Positions 17,756 through 26,043 of a stretch of DNA of 64,000 bases are shown piece after piece. Each line of letters starts with the position of its first letter. Within the stretch, counting starts at the first letter, position 1. The notes under the pieces were generated by a model. It worked only from the letters and a program-made list of their open reading frames with translations. It had not been told where the DNA came from and made no database searches. Origin of the DNA: Sneathiellales bacterium (GTDB lineage: Bacteria; Pseudomonadota; Alphaproteobacteria; JANQFL01); assembly GCA_028277845.1 (NCBI GenBank), contig JANQFL010000011.1, positions 62,001 to 126,000 on the forward strand, written 5' to 3'. The translations under genes and the position numbers were made by a program.

Positions 17756-18101
17756 CGTCTGTTTCTCCCTTGTCGTCATAGGTTTCCAGGTACTTGGCCA
17801 GGCTGTCGAGCTGACCTTCCCAGAACTGCCGGTATTGTTCGATCCAGTGCGCCGCGTGGCGCATGGGTTCGGGTTCCAAATGGCAGCGCCGCACGCGCCC
17901 GTCCTTATGCCTGGTCAGCAAGCCGGCATCCTCCAGGACACCGAGATGCTTGGACACGGCCGGCAGGGACATGTCGAACGGCGACGCCAACTCGCCGACG
18001 GTGGCATCCCCCAACGTCAAACGGGCCAGAATGGCCCGTCGCGTAGGATCGGCCAGGGCGGCAAACGTCGCATCTAATCCGTGATCTTGATACTTAACCA
18101 T
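17718..18101 (-). CDS. ArsR/SmtB-type winged-helix repressor
   Basis: Metalloregulator-fold repressor of 127 aa. The winged helix runs from ATFAALADPTRRAILARLTL to the recognition helix MSLPAVSKHLGVLEDAGL. There is no ELCVCDL-type metal site, so it belongs to the non-metal subgroup that accompanies SRPBCC proteins. It probably represses its own operon: a palindrome overlaps its start codon. Its C-terminus overlaps the SRPBCC start. Confidence 0.92.
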   Translation of the reverse strand: MVKYQDHGLDATFAALADPTRRAILARLTLGDATVGELASPFDMSLPAVSKHLGVLEDAGLLTRHKDGRVRRCHLEPEPMRHAAHWIEQYRQFWEGQLDSLAKYLETYDDKGETDDGSSKPDRRKRR

Positions 18102-18109
18102 ACGGTTAA
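18094..18109. promoter_or_regulatory. Candidate ArsR operator
   Basis: TTAACC (18094-18099) and GGTTAA (18104-18109) form a perfect 6-bp inverted repeat with a 4-base spacer. The palindrome covers the ATG of the ArsR-type gene (18099-18101). A dimeric winged-helix repressor bound here would block transcription or early elongation, so autoregulation is likely. Confidence 0.6.
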
Positions 18110-18218
18110 ATATATGCCATGCACGAAGATGCGCAAGGGCCATGCCGTTATGAAATTTCACAAAACCGTGATGGGCGTATGGCGTCGGCTGGCGCGGAAA
18201 ATCGAACTCAAGATCCGG

Positions 18219-18923
18219 TCAATACGGAATCGTCCGGGATCCGAATGCCCATTCATGCCCATAGAGCGCGACGGCGACGAAGATCGCCAAACCGAGCACG
18301 ATCCGCCACCAGCCGATCTCGCTGACGACCAACCGGTTGCGCCGGCTGACGATGGCCGCAAACGGGATATTGGACGTGACGGCCGAGAACCGTTCCCATT
18401 CCTCCGGGAACAGCCTTTTCTTCTTGTTGTCGAGCATCACCGTCCCGGCCAGGGCGAGAAACGCCATACCGCCGAACAGAAGCAACGACGCCGGGTCGGT
18501 GCGATTGACAAGATGCGCGATGCCCCACAATCCGAACGACCACATCAACGGATGCCGGGTAACCCGTATGATGCCTTTGGCCGGTTCGTCCTTTTTGAGC
18601 AACTTTTCGGCACCGGCGATGGTTGGATTGGGGGATGTCAGGCTGCAGACGAACAGGATGAACGAAATCGCCATCATCCACAGGGCCGTGTGCTTGGCGC
18701 CGTGCCGCCCGGTCCACAGAACGTTATCCAGAACGGGTGCCTGGATGTAGGCCCAGACAACCCACACCATGCCGGCGGCGGACACCAGCGAGAACACGCC
18801 GCGAAAGGCGTTTTCACCCATCGCCCCGACCGCCGCGGCGCGCACGCTGCCGATGGCGGGTACCGCATGAATGCCGACGAAGAAAGCGACGGCTAAAGCG
18901 AGAAATCCGATGCCCTGTTCCAT
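18219..18923 (-). CDS. NnrU family membrane protein
   Basis: Integral membrane protein of 234 aa with about six hydrophobic segments, placed in the NnrU family by GMVWVVWAYIQAP and IIRVTRHPLMWSFGLWGIAH, where a histidine follows RVTR. NnrU is linked to nitric-oxide or nitrite reduction in denitrifiers, and the family resembles isoprenylcysteine methyltransferase-like (MddA/NnrU) proteins. No denitrification gene is nearby, so the role here is open. The ATG at 18923 is the natural start. Confidence 0.87.
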   Translation of the reverse strand: MEQGIGFLALAVAFFVGIHAVPAIGSVRAAAVGAMGENAFRGVFSLVSAAGMVWVVWAYIQAPVLDNVLWTGRHGAKHTALWMMAISFILFVCSLTSPNPTIAGAEKLLKKDEPAKGIIRVTRHPLMWSFGLWGIAHLVNRTDPASLLLFGGMAFLALAGTVMLDNKKKRLFPEEWERFSAVTSNIPFAAIVSRRNRLVVSEIGWWRIVLGLAIFVAVALYGHEWAFGSRTIPY

Positions 18924-18988
18924 GGCCGAAAGGTGACACACCGGGCCATGTCAGGCAATGCCGGAAGAATGTCGTGTGACCCGTACCG

Positions 18989-19219
18989 TCAGGGATTGAC
19001 GAGCGAGCGGCCCTTGTCGGTCAACTTGCAGACCAGCCAGTCGGGCTTCATGGGATTGCGGAACCAGGGCTCCGCCCAGCCATGCTCGATACAGGACCGA
19101 ACGGTTTGAGAATTGACCCGCTGCCCACGCTGATCGAACAGCGGCAACTTGCCCCCGGGCTGGTCGAGCCCGCGTTCGAGATAGCGCCGTTGTGCGTCGG
19201 TTGGCCGAGCGGAATTCAT
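18989..19219 (-). CDS. Small conserved hypothetical protein
   Basis: A 76-aa basic protein that I do not recognise beyond a likely winged-helix look: TDAQRRYLERGLDQPGGKLP, then TVRSCIEHGWAEPWF and a C-terminal KLTDKGRSL, a pattern common in helix-turn-helix domains that end in a wing. It starts at an ATG, has no signal peptide, and sits between NnrU and an alpha/beta hydrolase on the same strand. It could be a small DNA-binding protein, but this is a guess. Confidence 0.65.
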   Translation of the reverse strand: MNSARPTDAQRRYLERGLDQPGGKLPLFDQRGQRVNSQTVRSCIEHGWAEPWFRNPMKPDWLVCKLTDKGRSLVNP

Positions 19220-19256
19220 GGGTCTCAGTTTAACGGATGCCGCTTTACGGCGCGAG

Positions 19257-20054
19257 TCAGGCTTTGACCAGAAAACGCTCCTGAATGAAGGCCGTTGCCG
19301 CTTCCAACACGGCCTCCTCCTGGTCCCGGTGCGGCGAATGTCCGCATTCGGGCAGCATCAATGCACGGCTGTCAGGCACCGCGTCGGAGATTGTCTCGAT
19401 CTGCTTGGGCGTCCCGTACTGATCGTCCCAGCCCTGGATCGCCAAGGTGGGCACACCGACCTTGGGCAGATACTCTTCCAGGTTCCATTGCATGAAGTCC
19501 GGGTGCAGCCAGGCGCCGTTCCAGCCCCAGAACGCGCAATCCACATTGTCACCATGATACCGTGCCAGCTTTTCCTTCAAATCGGTGTTCCGGTAGGCAT
19601 CGGCGGCCTCGGAGATGCTCTTGACCGAGATGTCCTCGCAGAACACGTGCGGTGCCTCGAGGATCAGTCCGCGCAGGGGACGTGCGAGTGTCCCGCCGGC
19701 GTAGATCAAAGCGACCGACGCCCCGTCCGAGTGACCGAACAGGACGGCATCGCCGATCTCCGCCGCGTCCAGGACCTGCGGTAATATCTCGAGGCCTTCC
19801 TCATGCACGTATTCGACCGGCCGCGGCAGGTCGACCGGCGCCGAACGGCCATAACCGAACCGGCTGTAGACCATGGCGCCGAGACCGGTGGCGTCCGCCA
19901 GTTTGGCGGGAAAATCCTGCCACATATCGACACAGCCCAACCCTTCGTGCAGGAACACCAGCGTGGGGTTGCCGCGGGCGGCGACATCGTCGGGCCGCGG
20001 GCCGTGCCAGGCGACTTCCAGCCGCCCGCGTTCCAACTCGAGATACTCGACCAT
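19257..20054 (-). CDS. Alpha/beta hydrolase
   Basis: Hydrolase of 265 aa with a complete triad: nucleophile Ser in LFGHSDGASVAL, Asp in IQGWDDQYGTP and His in ECGHSPHRDQ. The oxyanion segment is FLHEGLGCVDMWQDFP. It begins 22 bp after the benzoate-CoA ligase stop, so it is probably co-transcribed with the ligase; hydrolases of this kind are common in box clusters, where roles in lactone or thioester hydrolysis have been proposed. The ATG at 20054 is used because the open frame further upstream overlaps the ligase gene. Confidence 0.92.
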   Translation of the reverse strand: MVEYLELERGRLEVAWHGPRPDDVAARGNPTLVFLHEGLGCVDMWQDFPAKLADATGLGAMVYSRFGYGRSAPVDLPRPVEYVHEEGLEILPQVLDAAEIGDAVLFGHSDGASVALIYAGGTLARPLRGLILEAPHVFCEDISVKSISEAADAYRNTDLKEKLARYHGDNVDCAFWGWNGAWLHPDFMQWNLEEYLPKVGVPTLAIQGWDDQYGTPKQIETISDAVPDSRALMLPECGHSPHRDQEEAVLEAATAFIQERFLVKA

Positions 20055-20076
20055 CGTTTCGGCTATCGCCTTCCCG

Positions 20077-21666
20077 TCATTGCCTGAGCTTGAACCGCTG
20101 GATCTTGCCGGTCGCCGTTTTGGGTAATTCATCGCGGAATTCGATCCAGCGCGGATACTTGTACGGCGCCAAACGGTCTTTGACAAAGAGCTTGAGCTGA
20201 TCCGACAAGGTGTCCGACGCCTCTTCCCCTTCCTTGAGCACGATGAAGGCCTTGGGCTTGACCAGTTCGTCCGCGTCTTCCTGGCCGACCACGGCGGCTT
20301 CCAGCACCGAATCGTGCGCCACCAGCGCCGATTCCACCTCGAACGGCGAGACCCAGATGCCGCCGACCTTCAGCATGTCGTCGGTGCGGCCGGCGTAAAC
20401 GAAAAAGCCGTCCTCGTCCTGCGTGTACTTGTCGCCGGTACGGGTCCACGGCCCTTCGAACGTGGCCAGGCTTTTGGGCCGGTTGTTGAAATAGCAGACG
20501 GCGCTGGACGGGCCGGAAACCAGCAGCTCGCCGATCTCGCCCTGCGGCACCTCGGTGCCGTCCTCGTCGACGACTTTCAGTTCATAGCCCGGCACCGCCA
20601 CGCCCGAGGTGCCGTACCGCAGCTTGTCGTGCTGGTTGGACAGGAAGATGTGCAGCATCTCCGTCGAACCCAGGCCGTCGAGGATGTCGACGCCGAACCG
20701 TTCCACCCAGCGCTCCGCCACATCCTTGGGCAACGCTTCACCGGCGGACACGCAGGCGCGCAGACGCGGCGAGCCCTTGCTCCTGTCGTTGGCCGGATCG
20801 GCGAGGATCGCGCCGTACAGGGTAGGAACACCGTAATAGATGGTCGGCTCGTGTTTCTTCAGAACACCCAGGACCGACCCCGGGGTCGGCCGTTCGGCCA
20901 TCAATACCGCCGTGGCACCGACCTGCAGCGGAAACGTCATGCCGTTGCCCAGGCCATAGGCGAAAAACAGCTTGGCGGCCGAGAACACCACATCGTCCTC
21001 GCGGATCCCCAGCACGCCCTGCCCGTAATAGGCCGACGTGAACAGCATGTCGGTCTGCAAATGCACCGCGCCTTTTGGCGCGCCGGTCGATCCGGACGAA
21101 AACAGCCAGAAACCGGCATCATCGTTGACCGTCGGCGCGGCGCCCAGGGCCGTGTCCGCCGCAGCCAGAAGCGTATCCAGGCTTTGATGGGCGCCGGCGC
21201 CTGCCCCCTTGTCGTCGATGATCACGTGTTCGACGAACGGCTGCCCGTCCAGAATGGGCTCGAATTTCTCAAACAGCGGCGCACTGACCACCATGACGCC
21301 GGCGCGCGTGTTGCGCACCATGTAATCGTAATCCTTGCCGGTCAGCAGCGTGTTCACAGGAACAGGCACGGCGCCGATCTTGATGGCGCCCCAGAACACG
21401 GCCATGAACTCGACGGCGTCCAGCATGCACATGAAGACGCGTTGCTCCATGCCGACGCCCAGGCTCTTCAGCATGTTGCCCGCCCGGTTCACCTTCTCCG
21501 CCAGTTCGGCGTACGTGTATTCGCCCCGGTCGTCGATCACGGCCACCTTGCCGCCGCGGCCTTCGCCGAGATGGCGGTCGATGAAATCCACGGTCGCGTT
21601 GTAGTCACGCGGCACTTCGACCGCCGGCGGCGAAACGCTGGCGTCGATCTTGGCAATTTCAGGCAT
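20077..21666 (-). CDS. Benzoate-CoA ligase
   Basis: Activates benzoate to benzoyl-CoA with ATP, the entry step of the box pathway. The 529-aa protein has the ANL AMP-binding loop LFSSGSTGAPKGAVH (near residue 180), VPTLYGAILADP, DGLGSTEMLHIFLSN (aromatic acid pocket and A5 motif) and the C-terminal catalytic Lys in TATGKIQRFKL. The strand KLFFAYGLGNGMTFPL is characteristic of benzoate-CoA ligases. GGGGAGGAA precedes the ATG. It heads a minus-strand row with the hydrolase, DUF4863 and flavodoxin genes, divergent from boxR. Confidence 0.94.
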   Translation of the reverse strand: MPEIAKIDASVSPPAVEVPRDYNATVDFIDRHLGEGRGGKVAVIDDRGEYTYAELAEKVNRAGNMLKSLGVGMEQRVFMCMLDAVEFMAVFWGAIKIGAVPVPVNTLLTGKDYDYMVRNTRAGVMVVSAPLFEKFEPILDGQPFVEHVIIDDKGAGAGAHQSLDTLLAAADTALGAAPTVNDDAGFWLFSSGSTGAPKGAVHLQTDMLFTSAYYGQGVLGIREDDVVFSAAKLFFAYGLGNGMTFPLQVGATAVLMAERPTPGSVLGVLKKHEPTIYYGVPTLYGAILADPANDRSKGSPRLRACVSAGEALPKDVAERWVERFGVDILDGLGSTEMLHIFLSNQHDKLRYGTSGVAVPGYELKVVDEDGTEVPQGEIGELLVSGPSSAVCYFNNRPKSLATFEGPWTRTGDKYTQDEDGFFVYAGRTDDMLKVGGIWVSPFEVESALVAHDSVLEAAVVGQEDADELVKPKAFIVLKEGEEASDTLSDQLKLFVKDRLAPYKYPRWIEFRDELPKTATGKIQRFKLRQ

Positions 21667-21731
21667 CGGTGTTCCTCCCCGAATGTGGTTGTCGCGAAGC
21701 CCCGATTGACGTCTTGTTCGTTCTGTTGCGT

Positions 21732-22199
21732 TCAGCGTTTGGTGAATTCGATGGCGCCGCCCGGCAGCAGGTACAGCACCAATGCCTTGCCGCCGCGCAC
21801 CGTCGGACTGTGCGCCGTGTCCGGCCCGTAGACCAGCCAGCCGGCGCCCTGTCCGTCGAATTCGGCGCCGTCGTCGATGGGCATGACCATGTCGATCTCA
21901 CCGTTGGGATGGGCATGGTGCGGCCCCTTGACGTCGTCCATCTCGACCACGTCGACACTGAAGCCGTGCAGCGCATCGTTGGGCTTGATCACCCGGCCGT
22001 AGCGCAGGGGCGCGTCACCGTAATTGCACATCCAGCCGTCGGCGATGGCGGCATGGCAGGCTTTCTCGATGGCTTGAAAGGCGTCGCTGTCCGGCGGAAA
22101 GGTCTCGTTGAGATAGCTGCCGAGTTCGGCATCGACCGGCCTGCCGGCAATGGCATCGGCCACCGTCGACACAACGGCCTGAAAATCTTCCACCGTCAT
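21732..22199 (-). CDS. DUF4863 family protein (box-cluster associated)
   Basis: Cupin-like protein of 155 aa, assigned to DUF4863. Visible marks are HAHPNGEIDMVMPIDDGAEF, with metal-ligand-like histidines and a glutamate, and GWLVYGPDTAHSPTVRGGK with another His. As I recall, the family includes 4-hydroxylaminobenzoate lyase and recurs in box benzoate clusters; its step in benzoyl-CoA metabolism is not established. It lies between the ligase and flavodoxin genes in one orientation, so shared transcription is likely. Confidence 0.82.
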   Translation of the reverse strand: MTVEDFQAVVSTVADAIAGRPVDAELGSYLNETFPPDSDAFQAIEKACHAAIADGWMCNYGDAPLRYGRVIKPNDALHGFSVDVVEMDDVKGPHHAHPNGEIDMVMPIDDGAEFDGQGAGWLVYGPDTAHSPTVRGGKALVLYLLPGGAIEFTKR

Positions 22200-22266
22200 T
22201 CGTCTCTCCCTCTTGCGTTCGTCATGCACTCGGGTGGGCTTCGGCCGTCCCACGCCGGCGTCGGTA

Positions 22267-22743
22267 TTAAGCGGCTTCGGGTTGGCTTGTCAGCAGTTCC
22301 ACCCATTCCCGGACCCATTCCACGGCCACGTCCTCCGGCAAATCGTCACTCGATGCGTTGTGTTCCATGCGCTCGCCGACCCGCTTGGCGCCGAGCTTGG
22401 TCAGCAAGGCATCGAATTTTCGGCAACCTTCGTTGAACGTATCGGCGTAGGTGCTGTCCCCCAGGCCGAACACGCCGTAGCGAATGGCCGACAAATCCGG
22501 TTTGCCCGATTCCAGCGATTCGAAGAAATCGCGCGCATTGTCGGGCACATCCCCCTGACCGTAAGTCGACGTACATATCAAATATGCCGGCTCAGCGTCA
22601 TCGAACGCTGTGGCGTCGAGGGAATCCATCGGCGTCACTTCCACCGACAAGTCCATTTCCTCGAGCGCACCCTGCAATTCCTCGGCCACGATTTCGGCCG
22701 TGCCCGTCATGGTGCCCACCAGGATCGTAATTCGGTCTGACAA
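22267..22743 (-). CDS. Flavodoxin domain protein (MioC-like)
   Basis: Short-chain flavodoxin of 158 aa. The FMN phosphate loop is GTMTGTAEIVAEEL, and the isoalloxazine-binding loops are STYGQGDVPDNA and FGLGDSTYADTFN. The start is a TTG, supported by a strong AGGAGG site 6 bases upstream. It is the promoter-proximal gene of the ligase row, divergent from boxR. As no boxA reductase is in the window, this flavodoxin is a candidate electron carrier for BoxB, which is an inference from position only. Confidence 0.9.
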   Translation of the reverse strand: MSDRITILVGTMTGTAEIVAEELQGALEEMDLSVEVTPMDSLDATAFDDAEPAYLICTSTYGQGDVPDNARDFFESLESGKPDLSAIRYGVFGLGDSTYADTFNEGCRKFDALLTKLGAKRVGERMEHNASSDDLPEDVAVEWVREWVELLTSQPEAA

Positions 22744-22810
22744 TCGAACCTCCTGCCCCTTCGCGGAGCTATTCGGCTTTTTGTTGCTTTGATCTGATTT
22801 TGGATCAATG

Positions 22811-22880
22811 AGATATACTGCACAATCCTCTCGATTTCCATAAGAAAAGCACTATAATGCATATTACAGCGTGCATTATT
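22811..22880. promoter_or_regulatory. BoxR operator and divergent promoter
   Basis: A perfect -10, TATAAT (22853-22858), lies 42 bp before the boxR ATG. It forms the left arm of an inverted repeat, ATAATGC (22854-22860) with GCATTAT (22873-22879), containing TGCA at 22858 and 22872. A further TGCA (22819-22822) beside TATACTGCAC sits toward the divergent flavodoxin gene. BzdR/BoxR regulators are known to bind TGCA-containing operators, so this region likely controls both directions. Confidence 0.72.
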
Positions 22881-22899
22881 TCCGAAGGTCTTTGCCTAA

Positions 22900-23865
22900 A
22901 TGGCCGCCGACACCAAGCTTCAGGACGCCAAGCCCAAAGCCGATCAGGCGCCCGCCGGGCGCGGACGCACAGGGGGCAACCGGGCCAATGGCAAACCCTG
23001 CGGCGTGGCCGAGGCGCATGAAGCCTATCTGCGCATGCTGGGCGATCGGGTGCGGAACGCGCGGGCGCGGCGCGGCGTGACGCGCAAGACGCTGTCGCGG
23101 GATTCGGGGGTATCGGAACGCTATCTCGCCCAGTTGGAAGCCGGCCAGGGCAACATCTCCATCGGCCTGCTGCGACAGGTCGCCCAAGCCATGAACATGA
23201 CCTTGGCGGACCTGGTCTATGAAGGCCCCGAACGCCCGGTGGAGTTTTCGCTCCTGCTCGAACATCTCGGCCGTCTCAGCCCGGCCGAACTGGCCCAGGC
23301 ACAATCCATTCTGGTCGAGAAATTCGGCCAGGGTAGCGACCGCGGAGACCGGGTCGCGTTGATCGGACTGCGTGGCGCCGGTAAATCGACGCTGGGACGC
23401 ATGCTGGCCGACAGCCGTGAGGTGCCGTTCGTCCAGTTGGCAAAGGAAATCGAATTGGATGCGGGAATGAGCGTTTCCGAGATTTTTTCCCTATCCGGCC
23501 AAGCGGCCTATCGCCGGCATGAACGCCGCGTGCTCGAACGGCTGGTCGACAGCTACCCGGCCGCGGTCATCGAAGTCGGTGGCAGTTTGGTCGCCGAGGC
23601 CGGGACATTCGACCTGCTGTTGAACACCTGCTACACGGTTTGGCTGCAGGCCAGCCCCGAGGAACACATGAACCGGGTGATCGGCCAAGGTGATACCCGC
23701 CCCATGGCGGGCAATGCCGAAGCCATGGACGACCTGCGCCGCATTCTGAGCAACCGCGAGGCCCTGTATGCCAAGGCCAGTGCGGTTCTCAATACGTCGG
23801 GCCGCCCCATCGACGACTGTTTTGCGGAATTGACGGCCTTGTGCCCGGTTCAATCGACGACCTAG
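22900..23865 (+). CDS. boxR: BoxR/BzdR-type benzoyl-CoA-responsive repressor
   Basis: Transcriptional repressor of 321 aa with the diagnostic two-domain build: an XRE-type helix-turn-helix (about residues 45-105, RKTLSRDSGVSERYLAQLEA) joined to a shikimate-kinase-like domain (about 150-315) with the P-loop LIGLRGAGKSTLG. In Azoarcus BzdR/BoxR the kinase-like domain senses benzoyl-CoA and releases the operator. The ATG at 22900 follows a perfect -10 and a TGCA palindrome, so autorepression is expected. It diverges from the ligase row. Confidence 0.94.
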   Translation: MAADTKLQDAKPKADQAPAGRGRTGGNRANGKPCGVAEAHEAYLRMLGDRVRNARARRGVTRKTLSRDSGVSERYLAQLEAGQGNISIGLLRQVAQAMNMTLADLVYEGPERPVEFSLLLEHLGRLSPAELAQAQSILVEKFGQGSDRGDRVALIGLRGAGKSTLGRMLADSREVPFVQLAKEIELDAGMSVSEIFSLSGQAAYRRHERRVLERLVDSYPAAVIEVGGSLVAEAGTFDLLLNTCYTVWLQASPEEHMNRVIGQGDTRPMAGNAEAMDDLRRILSNREALYAKASAVLNTSGRPIDDCFAELTALCPVQSTT

Positions 23866-23936
23866 CCGGTATCACAACAGGGTGACCGGACGACTGGGCT
23901 CTTGCCTCCCGTCCGCAACGCGCCGACAATTACGGC

Positions 23937-24578
23937 ATGCGACGAAAAGCCCTGAAATCCATGTGGTTGGCGGTGTTGTTGCTGGGTTGCGGCCTGCCGT
24001 TTGCGGCGAACGCCGACACGTACACGGCCAACGGTATCAGTTTCAGCGATGAAGGCGGCGGGTTCCGCTTGGTGTCCGTGTCCGGTTCGGGCAACCGCGC
24101 CGATCCGTTTGTCGTGGTCGAAGAGTTCGTCGGCCCCGCGGCAGCCGTCATGGTCATACGCGGACTGAACGATCAACTGAACACCGACAAAGGTACCATC
24201 GCGCTCAGGTCGGCGGGTTTCACGCTGCGCAAAGTCGTCATCAACAAGTCGGGCCGTGACTGGCAGTTGTTCGACATGGAACTGCGCGAAGACCTGTCCC
24301 TGCCCAGCGACTATCACGACGGACTATCCTTCGACCAAATTCGCAGCGCCCCGCGGCCGTTTCGTGCGGACCGTTTTGCCTTGTCGCGTGAAGTCTCCGA
24401 ACCGTTCGACTATATCCGTTTCAGCCAGGGCACGGTCCGTAACGGCGAAACGGTCACGTTCAACGTAACGGTGACGGATACGTCGCCACGCAATGAGTTC
24501 TTCCTGATCCAACGGCCGCGCCGGCCGATCGCACAACGCTTCTCCCCGCCGTACGACCTGTTGGCTGCCACGGAATAG
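23937..24578 (+). CDS. Secreted hypothetical protein
   Basis: A 213-aa protein with a clear signal peptide (basic MRRKALKSMW, a leucine-rich core, then FAANADTYTANG). The mature part is beta-rich (FSDEGGGFRLVSVSGSG and TVRNGETVTFNVTVTDTSP), suggesting an immunoglobulin-like or cupredoxin-like sandwich in the periplasm. I do not recognise a family. It follows boxR by 71 bp on the same strand, without a terminator between them, so read-through is possible, but nothing ties it to benzoate. Confidence 0.78.
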   Translation: MRRKALKSMWLAVLLLGCGLPFAANADTYTANGISFSDEGGGFRLVSVSGSGNRADPFVVVEEFVGPAAAVMVIRGLNDQLNTDKGTIALRSAGFTLRKVVINKSGRDWQLFDMELREDLSLPSDYHDGLSFDQIRSAPRPFRADRFALSREVSEPFDYIRFSQGTVRNGETVTFNVTVTDTSPRNEFFLIQRPRRPIAQRFSPPYDLLAATE

Positions 24579-24688
24579 CCACACCCGGACATGATGTCTT
24601 CAGGCTGAATAACTGGTAACTTGCGGCGCCCGTGTGTCGGGTTATCGTTGGATCCATCTGAAGCCACTCGAACAAAGGAAACGAGGCC

Positions 24689-25282
24689 ATGACCAATTTC
24701 GTGCGCGGCACCAACGCGTTTATCAGCAAAGCGACAGGTTTGTTTGCCGCGCTCGCCTTTCTCACCGCCGCCACGCAACAACCCGCCATGGCCGGCGATG
24801 ACACTTACAGCGAGAACGAAATCCTCGCAAAGGCGGAAGGATTTTTCGGCGACACGACGGAAGGGCTGGCCAAGGCCATTCAAAAGGTGTTCGCGGATCA
24901 GGGTCGGCCCAACGGCTATATCGCCGGAGAGGAAGTGTCGGGCGCGATCGGTGTCGGTCTCCGTTACGGCAACGGCCAACTCAATCGCAAGGCCGGCGGC
25001 GGCCGTAAAGTCTACTGGCAAGGCCCGTCCATCGGCTGGGATATCGGGGCCAATGCGTCGAAGGTGTTTGTACTGGTCTACAAGCTGAACACTGTCGAGG
25101 ATCTGTTCCAGCGGTTTCCCGGCGTCGAGGGCAGCTTTTACTTCGTCGCCGGTGTCGGCGTGAATTATCAGCAAAGCGGAGACATCGTGCTGGCGCCCAT
25201 CCGGACCGGCGTGGGGCTGCGCGCGGGCGCCAACGTCGGATATCTGCACTACGGCAAGGAACATTCCTGGCTGCCGTTCTGA
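24689..25282 (+). CDS. DUF1134 domain-containing exported protein
   Basis: Exported protein of 197 aa with a signal peptide ending near QPAMAGDDTYS. The body carries DUF1134 features: EILAKAEGFFGDTTEGLAKA, then a glycine-rich beta region (VSGAIGVGLRYGNGQLNRK, SIGWDIGANASKVFVLVY). DUF1134 is a conserved alphaproteobacterial family without a known activity, resembling EipA of Brucella, an envelope-integrity protein. An AAACGAGG ribosome-binding site precedes the ATG. It is a monocistronic-looking gene. Confidence 0.9.
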   Translation: MTNFVRGTNAFISKATGLFAALAFLTAATQQPAMAGDDTYSENEILAKAEGFFGDTTEGLAKAIQKVFADQGRPNGYIAGEEVSGAIGVGLRYGNGQLNRKAGGGRKVYWQGPSIGWDIGANASKVFVLVYKLNTVEDLFQRFPGVEGSFYFVAGVGVNYQQSGDIVLAPIRTGVGLRAGANVGYLHYGKEHSWLPF

Positions 25283-25396
25283 CTCTTTCACCGGGTATCC
25301 GGCACATCTCCGATGCGTTGACCGCAAGCGCGCCGGTCGTGATCCGTTCTTCACGCCATTCTTCCCGTTACGGCAACTGGTGATTGAGTATCGAAC

Positions 25397-25939
25397 GTGG
25401 GTTCCGTAGAGGAATATGTCGCCGGCCTGGACGACTTGCCCGTCCGTGATACCCGCCTGCGCGCGTTGCTCAAATACTGGCTGGACATCAGGGACGGCTG
25501 TGCCGTCCCTGATAAGCGGCGTTTCGACCCTGTTTCCGTCCCAAATCTGCTGCCGTACATTTTTCTTTGGTCCTATGACTGGCGCAGCGGCGACCTGCTG
25601 TTCCGTTTGGCCGGGGAACACATTCTCAACATGTTCGGGCGCGAACCGAAGCCGGGAATGGCACTGGAAGATTGCTTTCCCGGGAACGCCGGTGAACCGG
25701 CGCGCAGGCATTTCCTAATCGTCGTCAATGAAAAATCGATCATGCATCTCCAGTGGAAAGTGCGTACGGACGAAGGGACTGCATTGTCGTCTGAGAGGCT
25801 CATATTGCCCTTGTCCGACGATGGCGACGTTCCCACGCACGTGGTCGGTGCGACGCTGTATTCGACGGGCCGGAAAGAATCCCGGTCCGGAACATATCTG
25901 TCCGAACATTCCCACGCACGCATTTGCCCGGTGCCCTGA
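25397..25939 (+). CDS. PAS_5-type PAS domain protein
   Basis: Stand-alone single-PAS protein of 180 aa, similar in layout to the gene at 27858. Shared marks are RLRALLKYWLDIRDG, then a proline and FDPVSVPNLLPYIFLW, and LSSERLILPLSDDG. These PAS_5 proteins are abundant in Rhodospirillales and have no output domain. The start is a GTG without an obvious ribosome-binding site, so the exact start is uncertain. A perfect 9-bp hairpin (25490-25510) lies within the coding sequence. It precedes an acyl-CoA dehydrogenase by about 100 bp. Confidence 0.82.
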   Translation: MGSVEEYVAGLDDLPVRDTRLRALLKYWLDIRDGCAVPDKRRFDPVSVPNLLPYIFLWSYDWRSGDLLFRLAGEHILNMFGREPKPGMALEDCFPGNAGEPARRHFLIVVNEKSIMHLQWKVRTDEGTALSSERLILPLSDDGDVPTHVVGATLYSTGRKESRSGTYLSEHSHARICPVP

Positions 25940-26043
25940 CGCTTTCCAAGGCAGCATGGACCGACCGGCGATTGGCGCTGGCCTTGGCGCCTGCATGCAC
26001 TACAATCGCCAAAATTTTTATCGAACAATCGTTAGAGAGATCT

